The notes below the pieces were generated by a model. It was not told the DNA's origin and searched no databases. It was given only the letters and a program-made list of their open reading frames with translations. A program made the translations under genes and the position numbers. A DNA stretch of 64,000 nt from Thalassocella blandensis (lineage in GTDB: Bacteria > Pseudomonadota > Gammaproteobacteria > Pseudomonadales > Cellvibrionaceae): assembly GCA_902141825.1 (NCBI GenBank), contig CABFPG010000007.1:124001-188000 (forward strand), read 5' to 3'. Below are positions 43,635 to 52,693 of this stretch, one piece after another; the stretch's first letter is position 1; each line of letters opens with the position of its first letter.

Positions 43635-44585
43635 GTGTCTAAAGTAGATGTATCAACCTTTCAAGGTTTGATTTTAGCCCTGCAACAGTATTGGGCAGAA
43701 CAAGGCTGCGTTATTCTGCAACCCCTCGATATGGAGGTTGGCGCAGGGACTTTTCATCCGGCTACGTTTTTGCGGGCGATTGGCCCTGAAACCTGGAACA
43801 GCGCTTATGTTCAACCCTGCCGCCGTCCCACGGATGGTCGTTACGGAGAAAACCCGAATCGCTTGCAGCATTACTATCAGTTCCAGGTCGTACTCAAGCC
43901 ATCGCCCATTAATATCCAGGAGCTTTACTTAGGGTCTTTACAGCATTTGGGTATCGACACCGGTATTCACGATATTCGTTTTGTGGAAGACAACTGGGAA
44001 TCCCCCACCCTTGGCGCCTGGGGCCTCGGTTGGGAAGTATGGCTCAACGGGATGGAAGTCACGCAGTTTACCTATTTTCAACAGGTTGGCGGTTTGGAGT
44101 GTTTCCCGGTAACAGGGGAAATTACTTACGGCTTAGAACGTATTGCCATGTACCTGCAAAACAAAAACTCTATTTTTGATCTGGTCTGGACACTTGATCC
44201 ACAGGGCAATGAAGTCACCTATGGCGATGTCTTCCACCAAAATGAAGTGGAGATGTCACACTTTAACTTCAGCCATGCCAACGTCGAATTTCTCTTTAAT
44301 ACATTCGACACCTGTGAAGCGGAAGCCAATAAATTAATTGCAGCCAATCTGCCATTGCCAGCCTATGAAATGGTGATGAAGGCATCTCACGCCTTTAACC
44401 TGCTGGATGCGCGCCAGGCGATTTCCGTTACAGAAAGACAACGTTTTATTTTGCGTGTTCGCACCTTGGCCAGAGAAGTTGCACAGGCCTATTTTAATGC
44501 GCGTTTAGCGCTGGATTTTCCTCTTGCACCGCAGGAATTAAAAGATGATGTGAAAAAACGTGTGCAACAAGAGGAGGAAAAATAA
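43635..44585 (+). CDS. glyQ: Glycine--tRNA ligase alpha subunit
   Basis: The product is 316 residues from GTG 43635; E. coli GlyQ has 303. It forms the alpha2beta2 glycyl-tRNA synthetase and carries the class II catalytic core: [31 protein letters not shown], the motif region [29 protein letters not shown] and [13 protein letters not shown]. The GTG is chosen because the conserved sequence starts with [11 protein letters not shown] right after it; the upstream open frame is not conserved-looking. The stop overlaps the glyS ATG by one base, so expression is coupled. Confidence 0.97.
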   Translation: MSKVDVSTFQGLILALQQYWAEQGCVILQPLDMEVGAGTFHPATFLRAIGPETWNSAYVQPCRRPTDGRYGENPNRLQHYYQFQVVLKPSPINIQELYLGSLQHLGIDTGIHDIRFVEDNWESPTLGAWGLGWEVWLNGMEVTQFTYFQQVGGLECFPVTGEITYGLERIAMYLQNKNSIFDLVWTLDPQGNEVTYGDVFHQNEVEMSHFNFSHANVEFLFNTFDTCEAEANKLIAANLPLPAYEMVMKASHAFNLLDARQAISVTERQRFILRVRTLAREVAQAYFNARLALDFPLAPQELKDDVKKRVQQEEEK

Positions 44586-46660
44586 TGTCTCACCATTTTC
44601 TTGTTGAGCTGGGTACCGAAGAGTTACCCCCTACGTCTTTAAAGGAACTGTCTCGCGCTTTTTTAAATGGCGTTGAACAAGGTTTCGCAAATAAAAAGCT
44701 GGCTTTTGAAAACATCCAGGCGTTTGCAACACCACGACGACTGACCATTCTAGTAGAAGGGCTCGCCAGCGAAACGCCCAAAGAAGAAATCAGTGTATGG
44801 GGACCTCCGGCGAAAATTGCATTTGATGCTGAAGGTAAACCCACAAAAGCGGCAGAAGCATTTGCCAGTAAGAATGATATTGCCGTTGATCAATTGCAAT
44901 CCGCGAACGATGGGAAGCAAGACAAATTGCTCGCCGTAAAACAAACCGGCGGTGAAGCAACCGAAACATTGTTACCTGCAATCGTGCTCGAAGCACTGAA
45001 TAACCTGCCTATCAAAAAACGCATGCGCTGGGGCGCAAGTCGGGAAGAGTTTGTGCGTCCGGTACAATGGTTATTAGCGCTACTCGATACGAAAGTTCTG
45101 GATACGCAGATTTACGGTGTAAAAGCTGGCAACACAACACGTGGACACCGCTTTCATTGCAACCGGGAAATTGTGCTGACTTCCCCCTTGGATTATGCCA
45201 AGGTATTGGAAAACGAAGGCAAGGTGCTGGTCGACTTTGATAAGCGCCAGCAACTAATTAAAGCGCAAGTAGAAGACGCCGCTAAGAAAATTGGTGGCGA
45301 GGCCGTGATTGACCAGGATTTACTGGATGAAGTAACGGGTCTGGTTGAGTGGCCTGTTGCACTGTCTGGCAAGTTTGAAGCATCGTTTTTGGAGGTTCCT
45401 GCTGAAGCATTGATCTCATCAATGAAAGAGCATCAAAAATATTTTCACATTGTAGATAAAGACGGGAAATTAATGCCCTACTTTATCACGCTGTCCAATA
45501 TTGAAAGCCAGGACCCCGCTCAGGTTATTGACGGAAACGAACGTGTTATTCGTCCACGCCTCGCGGATGCAGCGTTTTTCTTCGACACCGATAAAAAAAC
45601 CAGTTTAGAGACACAGAGAGAAAAGCTTAAAAGCGTTGTGTTCCAGGCTAAGCTGGGCACTATTTTCGACAAGACTGAGCGCATTCAAAAACTTGCCCTG
45701 GCGATAGCGGAAAAGCTCAATGCAGACCAGACACTGGTAGCTCGCGCAGCGGAATTGTGTAAGTCAGATCTGGTCACCACCATGGTGTACGAATTCGCTG
45801 ATATGCAAGGCATCGCCGGTTACCATTACGCGTTGAACGACGGTGAGCCAGAAGAAGTCGCACTGGCAATGAATGAACAATACCTGCCACGCTTTGCCGG
45901 GGATGAACTACCATCAACCAGCACGGGTAGCATTATTGCACTGGCCGATCGACTTGATACCATCACCGGCATTTTTGGTATCGGGCAAAAGCCCACAGGA
46001 TCGAAAGATCCATTTGGTTTACGCCGTGCCTCACTCGGCGCTTTGCGTTTGCTGGTTGAAAAATCCTATGCCCTGGATTTAGCGGAACTGATTGAACTTG
46101 CGGCCGGTAATTTTGCCGATTTACCCAATCGCTCCAGTGTTGTTCAAGATGTACTGTCGTATATGTTGGATCGATTTAAATCCTGGTACGAAGATGCCAA
46201 CATTGCTGCAGAGATTTTCCAGTCCGTCAGTGCAAAACAATTGACCTGCCCATTAGATATCAATCACCGGGTATATGCCGTGCAGGCATTTACTCAATTG
46301 GCTGAAGCACAGGCGCTGGCAGCGGCCAACAAGCGGGTATCAAATATTCTAGCCAAGCACGAAGGGGATATTCCCGGCCGCGTTGACAACGGTTTGTTAC
46401 AGGAGTCTGCCGAGAAAGAACTGGCGTCGGCCCTGCAACAAGCATTCAACGATGTCACGCCGCTACTGGAAAAAAATGCTTATACCGATGCACTAACTGA
46501 ACTTGCCAAGCTTCGCGCTCCGGTAGATACCTTCTTCGATGATGTTATGGTCATGGCTGAAGATACTGCGCTGCGCGATAATCGCCTGGCTCTACTCAGC
46601 CAGTTACGTGGTATCTTTTTGGAAGTGGCCGACATTTCCTGCCTTGTAGTAAAGGCGTAA
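44585..46660 (+). CDS. glyS: Glycine--tRNA ligase beta subunit
   Basis: The product is 691 residues, normal length. It supplies tRNA recognition to the alpha2beta2 synthetase. Landmarks: LVELGTEELPP at the start, FATPRRLTILVEGLA, KRMRWGASREEFVRPVQWL, SSMKEHQKYFHIVDKDGKL, PKPTGSKDPFGLRRASLG-like segment near 470, and a C-terminal anticodon-binding region of the DALR type. It starts one base within the glyQ stop and is followed after 4 bases by gmhB. Confidence 0.97.
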   Translation: MSHHFLVELGTEELPPTSLKELSRAFLNGVEQGFANKKLAFENIQAFATPRRLTILVEGLASETPKEEISVWGPPAKIAFDAEGKPTKAAEAFASKNDIAVDQLQSANDGKQDKLLAVKQTGGEATETLLPAIVLEALNNLPIKKRMRWGASREEFVRPVQWLLALLDTKVLDTQIYGVKAGNTTRGHRFHCNREIVLTSPLDYAKVLENEGKVLVDFDKRQQLIKAQVEDAAKKIGGEAVIDQDLLDEVTGLVEWPVALSGKFEASFLEVPAEALISSMKEHQKYFHIVDKDGKLMPYFITLSNIESQDPAQVIDGNERVIRPRLADAAFFFDTDKKTSLETQREKLKSVVFQAKLGTIFDKTERIQKLALAIAEKLNADQTLVARAAELCKSDLVTTMVYEFADMQGIAGYHYALNDGEPEEVALAMNEQYLPRFAGDELPSTSTGSIIALADRLDTITGIFGIGQKPTGSKDPFGLRRASLGALRLLVEKSYALDLAELIELAAGNFADLPNRSSVVQDVLSYMLDRFKSWYEDANIAAEIFQSVSAKQLTCPLDINHRVYAVQAFTQLAEAQALAAANKRVSNILAKHEGDIPGRVDNGLLQESAEKELASALQQAFNDVTPLLEKNAYTDALTELAKLRAPVDTFFDDVMVMAEDTALRDNRLALLSQLRGIFLEVADISCLVVKA

Positions 46661-46664
46661 GTTA

Positions 46665-47225
46665 GTGACACCCTGGGTTATTTTGGATCGCGACGGTGTC
46701 ATTAACGTCGATTCCGATGATTACATTAAAAGCCAGGCGGAATGGAAACCGATTCCCGGCAGTATTGAAGCCATCGTCAAACTATGCGATGCCGGGTTTC
46801 ATATTGCGGTGGCAACAAACCAAAGCGGTATTGCGCGCGGTTTATTCAGCGAGGTTACGCTCGAAGCCATTCACAAGCTCATGCATCAGCAAGTGGAAGA
46901 GCGTGGCGGGATTATTGAAGGCGTGTTCTATTGTCCTCACGGTCCCGATGATAACTGTACCTGCCGCAAACCCAATATTGGTTTACTCGACGAGATAGAG
47001 GAGCAGTTTAGCATTGCACTCGAAGGCGTGCCCTTTGTCGGGGATTCTTTGCGAGATTTACAAGCGGCTAAAACTAAAGGATGCGATCCCATCCTGGTAC
47101 GTACCGGTAAAGGAAAAAAAACCTATGCCGGTATTCACAAGGACGCACTTTGGGCCGATCTTCCTGTCTATGATGATCTGCAATCTTTCGTCGACAGTTT
47201 TTTACAGCAGCATAAACAACACTAA
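46665..47225 (+). CDS. gmhB: D-glycero-beta-D-manno-heptose-1,7-bisphosphate 7-phosphatase
   Basis: The product is 186 residues. It is a HAD phosphatase of the ADP-heptose route for LPS inner core. Motif I is LDRDGVIN, the TNQSGIARG motif follows, and the zinc-binding loop FYCPHGPDDNCTCRKP contains the C-x-H and C-x-C ligands that distinguish GmhB from histidinol phosphatase. Motif IV is FVGDSLRDLQAA. The start is GTG at 46665, four bases after glyS. It sits in glyQ-glyS-gmhB-plsC, an order common in pseudomonads and relatives. Confidence 0.96.
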   Translation: MTPWVILDRDGVINVDSDDYIKSQAEWKPIPGSIEAIVKLCDAGFHIAVATNQSGIARGLFSEVTLEAIHKLMHQQVEERGGIIEGVFYCPHGPDDNCTCRKPNIGLLDEIEEQFSIALEGVPFVGDSLRDLQAAKTKGCDPILVRTGKGKKTYAGIHKDALWADLPVYDDLQSFVDSFLQQHKQH

Positions 47226-47254
47226 ACATTCTCTACTTCAGCAGGTTCACCATT

Positions 47255-47968
47255 TTGGCATTTGTGCGATCTCTTATTTTTTTTAGTGGTTATGCCACGT
47301 TGACATTGTTATATGGCTCAACCACTTTATTTATCTGGTTACTGCCCAACCTTGTCGCGCATCGTTTTATTACCTCCTGGACCACCATTATTATTTGGTG
47401 GTTAAAAGTTACCTGCGGAGTTAAATACGTTGTTAAGGGACGAGAAAACATCCCTTCTGATGCTGGCTTTGTAGTGCTCTCTAAACATCAAAGCGCATGG
47501 GAAACCCTGTTTTTGCAAACGCTATTCTGGCCAGCTACCACGATTTTAAAAAAAGAACTTTTGAATATCCCGTTTTTTGGTTGGGGGCTACGCGTGCTCA
47601 AACCGGTCCCGATTGACCGCAGTAATCCGCGTCTGGCCTTAAAACAAGTGAAAACGATTGGCAGTGAACGCTTGCAGGAAGGCTTTAACATTATTTTATT
47701 TCCCGAAGGAACACGTATGCCGGTGGGAGAAAAAGGCACTTACGCCCGTAGCGGCGCGGATATCGCATCGAATGCAAATGTTCCCATCGTACCTGTCGCG
47801 GTGAACGCCGGTGCTTGTTGGCCACCAAAACGTTTTGTTAAATATCCAGGAACCGTCATCGTCAGTATTGGCCCATCAATTTCAGCAGAAAATCGCAGTA
47901 GCAAAGAAGTGATGGCCGATGTTGAGAACTGGATTGAAAATGAAATGGCCTCTCACGCTGCGCCGTAA
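47255..47968 (+). CDS. plsC: 1-acyl-sn-glycerol-3-phosphate acyltransferase
   Basis: The product is 237 residues with a TTG start (GTG three codons later is an alternative). Two N-terminal hydrophobic segments (about 8-28 and 38-52) bind it to the inner membrane. The acyltransferase motifs are HQSAWE (HX4E) and FPEGTR, with the PIDRSNPR motif between. It adds the second acyl chain to lysophosphatidic acid in phospholipid synthesis. It is the last gene of the glyQ-glyS-gmhB-plsC run. AGCAGG upstream is a plausible ribosome site. The stop is 3 bases from the stop of the converging GlxA-type gene. Confidence 0.93.
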   Translation: MAFVRSLIFFSGYATLTLLYGSTTLFIWLLPNLVAHRFITSWTTIIIWWLKVTCGVKYVVKGRENIPSDAGFVVLSKHQSAWETLFLQTLFWPATTILKKELLNIPFFGWGLRVLKPVPIDRSNPRLALKQVKTIGSERLQEGFNIILFPEGTRMPVGEKGTYARSGADIASNANVPIVPVAVNAGACWPPKRFVKYPGTVIVSIGPSISAENRSSKEVMADVENWIENEMASHAAP

Positions 47969-47971
47969 GCG

Positions 47972-48919
47972 TTATTCCCGCATATCACTTCTGAAATTGT
48001 GACGGTATTGTGAGGGGCTTACCCCTGCGTGCGCCAGAAAATTTCTACGAAAGGTCGTAGCATTTTTAAAACCCACAAGCTCTGCAATTCGTTCAACGGA
48101 AGTATCGCCCTGCTCCAGCAACATTTGCGCTTTCCTGATTCTCAACTCGCTTAACCAAACCGAAGGCGTAGTGCCAGTTTGATGGCTAAATTTTCTGGCG
48201 AAAGTTCGCATACTCATATTGGCTTTATTTGCCAGTAATTCAACCGAAAGTGTCTGGTGAAGATTCTGATGCATCCATTCGATCAACGGCGCAAGATTGG
48301 CGGAAGAGTGAGGCAGTTCATGTTGAATAAACTGTTTCTGTCCACCGGAGCGTTCCAGCGCAGTCACGGATAATTTTGCCGCGTCCGCTGCTACACTCGC
48401 ACCATAATCTTTACGAATGATGTGTAAACACATATCAATGCCGGCCGTTGCGCCGGCCGACGTCATTATTCTTTTATCGTCGACGTACAGTACGTCCGGG
48501 TCCACCTGAATATCCGGGAAGCGCTGTGCTAAAGACTCACTGGCCAACCAGTGAGTCGTCGCTCGCCGTCCCGCCAACAATCCCGTCTGCGCCAGAACAA
48601 AAGCCCCTGAACAAATGGACACAATTCTCGCTCCGTTTTTCCAGGCGCGCTGAATGCTTGCTATAACAGCCGGCGAAATTGATTGGTGAATGTCTTCAAT
48701 GCCCGGAATAATAACCGTGTTGCAGCTCGAGAGTTTTCGTAATCCATAGGGTGCAACAAGTTTAAATGCGGAGGAACTTACCTCTTTCTGTTCACCGCAG
48801 ATATGCACTTGGTAAGCTTGTTTACCCTCGGCTAAGCGCACGTATTTAAACGCTTCACAGGGAATGGATAAATCAAAGGGCACGAACCCGTGCATTGCAA
48901 GAACACCGACTGAAATCAT
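47972..48919 (-). CDS. GlxA-family AraC-type transcription regulator
   Basis: The product is 315 residues. Residues 1-180 form a DJ-1/PfpI-like class I glutamine amidotransferase fold with the nucleophile-like Cys in SICSGAFVLAQTGLL; the C-terminal 100 residues carry two AraC helix-turn-helix units (SMRTFARKFSHQTGTTPSVWL and ERIAELVGFKNATTFRRNFLAHAGVSPSQYR). Relatives regulate glycine betaine, carnitine or arginine catabolism. None of those genes is nearby, so its targets are unknown. It converges on plsC and is divergent from the small lipoprotein at 49053. Confidence 0.93.
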   Translation of the reverse strand: MISVGVLAMHGFVPFDLSIPCEAFKYVRLAEGKQAYQVHICGEQKEVSSSAFKLVAPYGLRKLSSCNTVIIPGIEDIHQSISPAVIASIQRAWKNGARIVSICSGAFVLAQTGLLAGRRATTHWLASESLAQRFPDIQVDPDVLYVDDKRIMTSAGATAGIDMCLHIIRKDYGASVAADAAKLSVTALERSGGQKQFIQHELPHSSANLAPLIEWMHQNLHQTLSVELLANKANMSMRTFARKFSHQTGTTPSVWLSELRIRKAQMLLEQGDTSVERIAELVGFKNATTFRRNFLAHAGVSPSQYRHNFRSDMRE

Positions 48920-49052
48920 TGCTTACCTTGGCTATATGAATTAAAAGTATGTTGGCAGTATATGTTCGAACTATGTCTTTTCTGCCACTCTCTATCATAG
49001 CCCTGTTCATTTAAAATATGCACCTTTCTTTCACGATTAGTGCGGGGTTTTT

Positions 49053-49304
49053 ATGCTTAAGCGGGTGATATTGTGCGGTATTGGTTGTGTGGTAATAATC
49101 TTTAGTTCAGGCTGTAGTTATGTCTCTCGCCCGGCAATCGTCGGAGATACCCGAGGCGGAATCTGGCTGAGCCAGCCCTGGGGTATTTATTATTGTAACG
49201 CCGATAAAACGGATGAACCGAGATGTCACACGGCGCTGGAGATGGAGCTAGCGAAGGAGTCGGAAAGATCTCTGCTTGGTAAACGGCTTAGCAACGGAGA
49301 GTAA
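49053..49304 (+). CDS. Small lipoprotein
   Basis: The product is 83 residues. The signal region ends in the lipobox F-S-S-G with Cys21 as the acceptor. The mature part of 62 residues contains GGIWLSQPWGIYYCNADKTDEPRCHTA, with two further cysteines that could form a disulfide. Function unknown. The stop lies 5 bases before the next start, so it leads the operon 49053-50094 with a DUF3817-like protein and a CopD-like protein. Confidence 0.75.
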   Translation: MLKRVILCGIGCVVIIFSSGCSYVSRPAIVGDTRGGIWLSQPWGIYYCNADKTDEPRCHTALEMELAKESERSLLGKRLSNGE

Positions 49305-49309
49305 TTCGA

Positions 49310-49681
49310 ATGGATAACGCTTCACACATATCTGCACCTATCACGCCGGCCGCCAAGCAACACGCTACGGCCTTACTCGCGAATCCGATGATTCGCTACG
49401 TATTAATCGCTGAATCAATCACACTGCTAATACTGGTGTTTATTGCTGTTCCTCTGAAACATCTGGCAGGCCTGCCGACTGCCACAAAAATCGCCGGCTC
49501 AATTCATGGCATTGTGTTTCTCTATTTTCTCTGGATTCTTATTCGCGCTTATTCATCAGGCTTGTTACCTTGGCGCCTGTGTCTTAGATTATTGATAGGG
49601 AGTGTTATTCCTTTTGGAGGGCTTTTCAACGAACGTTGGCTTCGAACTCACGTGTCTGCACAGGATAAAATACAGCAATGA
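49310..49681 (+). CDS. DUF3817-type integral membrane protein
   Basis: The product is 123 residues with three predicted helices (about 27-48, 58-80, 90-108). The segment AESITLLILVFIAVPLKHLAGLP, the HG in SIHGIVFLYFL and the WR in LLPWRLCLRLL match the DUF3817 pattern. Function unknown; inner membrane. The last base pair of the stop overlaps the next gene's ATG (ATGA overlap, 4 bases), so translation is coupled. Confidence 0.8.
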   Translation: MDNASHISAPITPAAKQHATALLANPMIRYVLIAESITLLILVFIAVPLKHLAGLPTATKIAGSIHGIVFLYFLWILIRAYSSGLLPWRLCLRLLIGSVIPFGGLFNERWLRTHVSAQDKIQQ

Positions 49682-50094
49682 TTTACGAGCTCTTAAAAAC
49701 TCTTCACCTGAGCTCATTGTTCATTTGGCTTGGTGGAACATTTGGTGTCGCCATCGCGTTGATGATTCAAGCCAAGCAGCTTGATTCACTGCGCGTCTGG
49801 GATCGCTATGTCACAAGCGTGGCAATGGTTTTTAGCTGGGTTTTTGGTTTAACGCTGGCGTACTACACCGGCTGGATAAACAGTCCCTGGCTTTGGTTAA
49901 AAGTTTTTTTCGTGTTTATGCTGTCAGGCGTTCATGGCAGTTTGTCGGGTAAACTGTCGTCAGCGGATCTTGAAGCGACACAGGGAGAATCCAATATGAA
50001 CCCTCCCTCTGTCCGCCGTATTCAACCGGAACTATTGGTGATGCTGGTATTCATTCCCATCATTGTATCGCTCGTGGTGTTTAAACCTTTCTAG
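49678..50094 (+). CDS. Small CopD/HemJ-like membrane protein
   Basis: The product is 138 residues with about four membrane helices. The N-terminal LLKTLHLSSLFIWLGGTFGVA contains a His in the first helix as in CopD/HemJ-like cytochrome-like membrane proteins; a second His follows in SGVHGSL. A heme or metal binding role is possible but not shown. It overlaps the previous gene by 4 bases and, at its end, overlaps the converging gene at 50091 by 4 bases. It is the last gene of the 49053-50094 operon. Confidence 0.7.
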   Translation: MIYELLKTLHLSSLFIWLGGTFGVAIALMIQAKQLDSLRVWDRYVTSVAMVFSWVFGLTLAYYTGWINSPWLWLKVFFVFMLSGVHGSLSGKLSSADLEATQGESNMNPPSVRRIQPELLVMLVFIPIIVSLVVFKPF

Positions 50095-50594
50095 ATACTC
50101 ACGCGTTTTTTCGCATTGCCATAAATAAACCAGCACTGGGCAATATAACCTGCAACAAACAGAGCAAATAGCACCATTAGCGTGGATAGTATGACTGGCG
50201 CCATTGGCGCCTCGGCAACGGGATGTGACACTGGCAAACGCGTCAGCGTTTCATTTGTGCCAGGCACCAGTGACAGGAAAAAGCTAAACGTAAGCGCAAA
50301 CGCAGAAAGATAGGGTCGTGCTTTTCCAAGAAAAGAAAACCTCAGTACAAATACGCCAGCAAACGCAACGCCCAGCACTATAACGCCAAACACATGCGCG
50401 GGGTTCAAACTGCCAGTACTCGACACGCTGAACGAGGTCAACACGGATAAGACCAGGCTGGCGAGGTAAATCCAGCCTATTCGCGTGTTAGGGTTAATGA
50501 CGGTGTAACGGCAGAAACAATAAATCCCCACCGCGATGGGGACAAGACTTATTGCTGTATGAACAGCACCGGCAATAGATAATGTGTGGGCCAT
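50091..50594 (-). CDS. Membrane protein of unknown function, probable TetR target
   Basis: The product is 167 residues with five hydrophobic helices (about 5-28, 41-58, 68-87, 92-110, 133-158). His residues in the first and third helices (GAVHTAIS, NPAHVFGV) recall heme-ligating or proton-transfer membrane proteins, but no family is recognised. The promoter region upstream contains the operator-like palindrome 50649-50670 that matches one in front of the adjacent TetR gene, so it is probably repressed by that TetR. It overlaps the converging gene by 4 bases at the stops. Confidence 0.75.
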   Translation of the reverse strand: MAHTLSIAGAVHTAISLVPIAVGIYCFCRYTVINPNTRIGWIYLASLVLSVLTSFSVSSTGSLNPAHVFGVIVLGVAFAGVFVLRFSFLGKARPYLSAFALTFSFFLSLVPGTNETLTRLPVSHPVAEAPMAPVILSTLMVLFALFVAGYIAQCWFIYGNAKKRVSI

Positions 50595-50648
50595 AATGAT
50601 TTATCTCTCTAAAAAGTGAATAAGCGATACGTAGTATTCAGTGGTTAT

Positions 50649-50670
50649 CTACCTACTAAAAGGTAGGTTA
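50649..50670. promoter_or_regulatory. Probable TetR operator, copy A
   Basis: ACCTAC (50651-50656) and GTAGGT (50663-50668) form an inverted pair with a 6-base spacer. The same sequence, CTACTA-N2-AGGTAGG followed by AGTTAA, recurs at 51409-51429 in front of the TetR gene. Position 55-80 bases upstream of the 50594 start codon fits a promoter. Confidence 0.6.
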
Positions 50671-50771
50671 GTTAAGTTTAAAAAAATGCGGTCATACCGC
50701 ATAGCGTTTACGTAGCCAGACCTTAACGGCCAAGGTATACACCAAGAAACCGAAAGACCTTACGCATACAT

Positions 50772-51353
50772 TTATGTCATCAACCGTCTGATATGGTGCT
50801 TGACGATCTGATGAAACATCTCGGGATTTGCGGTACCGCGTGCGGATAACATCGCGCCATGCACGGTTGCCAGGAAAGCGCTGGCTTCTGTAGCCGGATC
50901 ACTACTCAATGTTAAACGCTGTTGTGCCGCACCTTTTTCGAAAACACCCGTTAGCCAGTCCGTCAAATCTTTAAAATGTGCACGCACCTGGTCAGCTATT
51001 TCAACCGGAATTGATGGTAGCTCCATCGCCAATAATGCACAGATGCACATAGGTGAAGTACCTTCGACAATACACTGTGTCCAATAATCCACGTACGCCT
51101 CAATCGCCAGAACCGGGTCATCCAAGTTACGATTTAGCGCCTCCAAGCCTGCGCGAGCCTCTTCTCTATACTGCTCAACCACAACCCGCACCAATTCAGC
51201 TTTGTTAGGAAAGTGGTGGTGAATACTGGCTTTTCTAATGTGTACACGCTCAGAAATATCGGCATAACTAAAGCTGTTGTAACCGCCCAATTCTAACAAG
51301 GAACGAGTGTGTTCCATGATTTCCAAAGCTTTTGGAGAAAAGTTGTCGCTCAT
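50772..51353 (-). CDS. TetR/AcrR-family repressor
   Basis: The product is 193 residues from ATG 51353; a TTG eight codons earlier is less likely. The N-terminal helix-turn-helix is FSYADISERVHIRKASIHHHFPNKAELV. The ligand domain contains the MCICALLAMELPSIP segment, with two cysteines (about residues 94 and 96) that could respond to electrophiles or oxidants, as in NemR relatives. It likely represses itself and the membrane gene at 50091, since near-identical operator candidates precede both. Ligand unknown. Confidence 0.92.
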   Translation of the reverse strand: MSDNFSPKALEIMEHTRSLLELGGYNSFSYADISERVHIRKASIHHHFPNKAELVRVVVEQYREEARAGLEALNRNLDDPVLAIEAYVDYWTQCIVEGTSPMCICALLAMELPSIPVEIADQVRAHFKDLTDWLTGVFEKGAAQQRLTLSSDPATEASAFLATVHGAMLSARGTANPEMFHQIVKHHIRRLMT

Positions 51354-51404
51354 GTGATGTAATCTGATGGCAATCAAAGGTTAGTGGAGAATACTTTTAA
51401 AAAA

Positions 51405-51430
51405 CATTCTACTAGTAGGTAGGCAGTTAA
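51405..51430. promoter_or_regulatory. Probable TetR operator, copy B
   Basis: CTACTAGTAG is a perfect 10-base palindrome at 51409-51418, continued by GTAGG and, after CAG, TTAA. It shares CTACTA-N2-AGGTAGG and AGTTAA with copy A at 50649-50670. It lies about 55 bases upstream of the TetR start codon, consistent with autorepression. Confidence 0.6.
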
Positions 51431-51665
51431 TCAATCACTATTATCATAGAAAGCAGCAGAGCCACAGCAACCTGTATATTGGCCATTGCCTTGAGGCTTG
51501 TGAAGTTTTACCAGATGAAGAACGAGAAGCTTCTAAGGCACTGTTTCAGCCGGCGTTTTATTAGTGATTTTCTTGTAAAATCAATAACTTGTATTAAATT
51601 AGTGCTATAGTCTTTAGTCGAGTGCCTACCTGCACTACTCTGTGTTGAACAGGCGAGCTGAGGTC

Positions 51666-51691
51666 TGTGGATAGCTGCTGTGGATAGACAG
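51666..51691. repeat. Tandem duplication, 2 x 13 bp
   Basis: TGTGGATAGCTGC (51666-51678) is followed by TGTGGATAGACAG (51679-51691); the first nine bases are identical. It lies about 75 bases upstream of rarD in otherwise featureless non-coding DNA (51431-51763). Confidence 0.7.
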
Positions 51692-51763
51692 CGTCCACCT
51701 TCTGCTCCGACAACACTTCTCAGACATCACACTTTCATTCGTTGTGCCTAATCGAGACCGATC

Positions 51764-52648
51764 ATGAATCAAGGTTATATTTATGCCCTGCTTGCCTACG
51801 GCTTATGGGGAATTGCGCCGGTGTATTTCAAAGCGTTAGTACACATCGGACCGGTAGAGATTGTGGCAAATCGTGTGTTCTGGTCGGTCATACTGATCCT
51901 GGTGATGATCACCGTGCTACAAAAATGGCAGCGTGTCCGCACCGTCATACGTCAACCCAGACACCTGTTCACCCTTGCACTTACCACTTTGTTGATCGCA
52001 ACCAACTGGCTTATTTTCGTTTATGCCATTGCGAATAACAGAATGCTGGAAGCGTCTTTGGGATATTACATCAACCCGTTGGTCAGTCTTTTTCTGGGGT
52101 ATGTCATTTTGCAAGAAAGGCATAGCAAAGTTAAATGGATTGCGGTTGTGCTGGCATTTGTCGGTGTGAATATTCAAGTGATCAGCCTGGGCTATTTACC
52201 ATGGATTTCGCTGGTACTCGCCGTGAGCTTTGCGCTCTATGGCTTACTCCACAAACAAACGCCAACCGACAGTTTAACGTCCTTGTTTTTAGAAACCAGC
52301 TTTCTCATGCCGCTAGCCGCATTGTATATTTTTGGCTTTATCGACAGGAATATTGAAAGTTTTGATCGCCCATCGAGTGACTTGATCCTTCTGATACTGG
52401 CGGGGCCAATTACCACAGCGCCTCTGCTGTTTTTTTCCGGAGCAGCCAAACGACTACCGCTGTCTTTACTGGGTTTTTTTCAGTATATCGCGCCGAGCAT
52501 TATGTTTTTACTGGCGGTATTTGTTTATAAAGAACCGTTCAGTATGGAACGACTTGTTACTTTTATTTTTATCTGGGCAGCGCTGTTTTTGTTTACGTGG
52601 GACAGCATTAAAAACCGAAAAATACTGCAACATAAAGAATTAACCTGA
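51764..52648 (+). CDS. rarD: RarD-type EamA permease
   Basis: The product is 294 residues with ten predicted membrane helices in two EamA halves. The RarD signature is visible: LLAYGLWGIAPVYFKAL near the start, NRVFWSV, NWLIFVYAIANNRMLEASLGYYINPL and PLSLLGFFQYIAPSIMFLLAVF. It is an inner-membrane transporter of the drug/metabolite superfamily; RarD relatives are linked to chloramphenicol tolerance, but the natural substrate is unknown. Monocistronic. Confidence 0.92.
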   Translation: MNQGYIYALLAYGLWGIAPVYFKALVHIGPVEIVANRVFWSVILILVMITVLQKWQRVRTVIRQPRHLFTLALTTLLIATNWLIFVYAIANNRMLEASLGYYINPLVSLFLGYVILQERHSKVKWIAVVLAFVGVNIQVISLGYLPWISLVLAVSFALYGLLHKQTPTDSLTSLFLETSFLMPLAALYIFGFIDRNIESFDRPSSDLILLILAGPITTAPLLFFSGAAKRLPLSLLGFFQYIAPSIMFLLAVFVYKEPFSMERLVTFIFIWAALFLFTWDSIKNRKILQHKELT

Positions 52649-52693
52649 GCAAATTCAAACAGATGTCACCCTTTGCTTAACAGTACATTTTCT

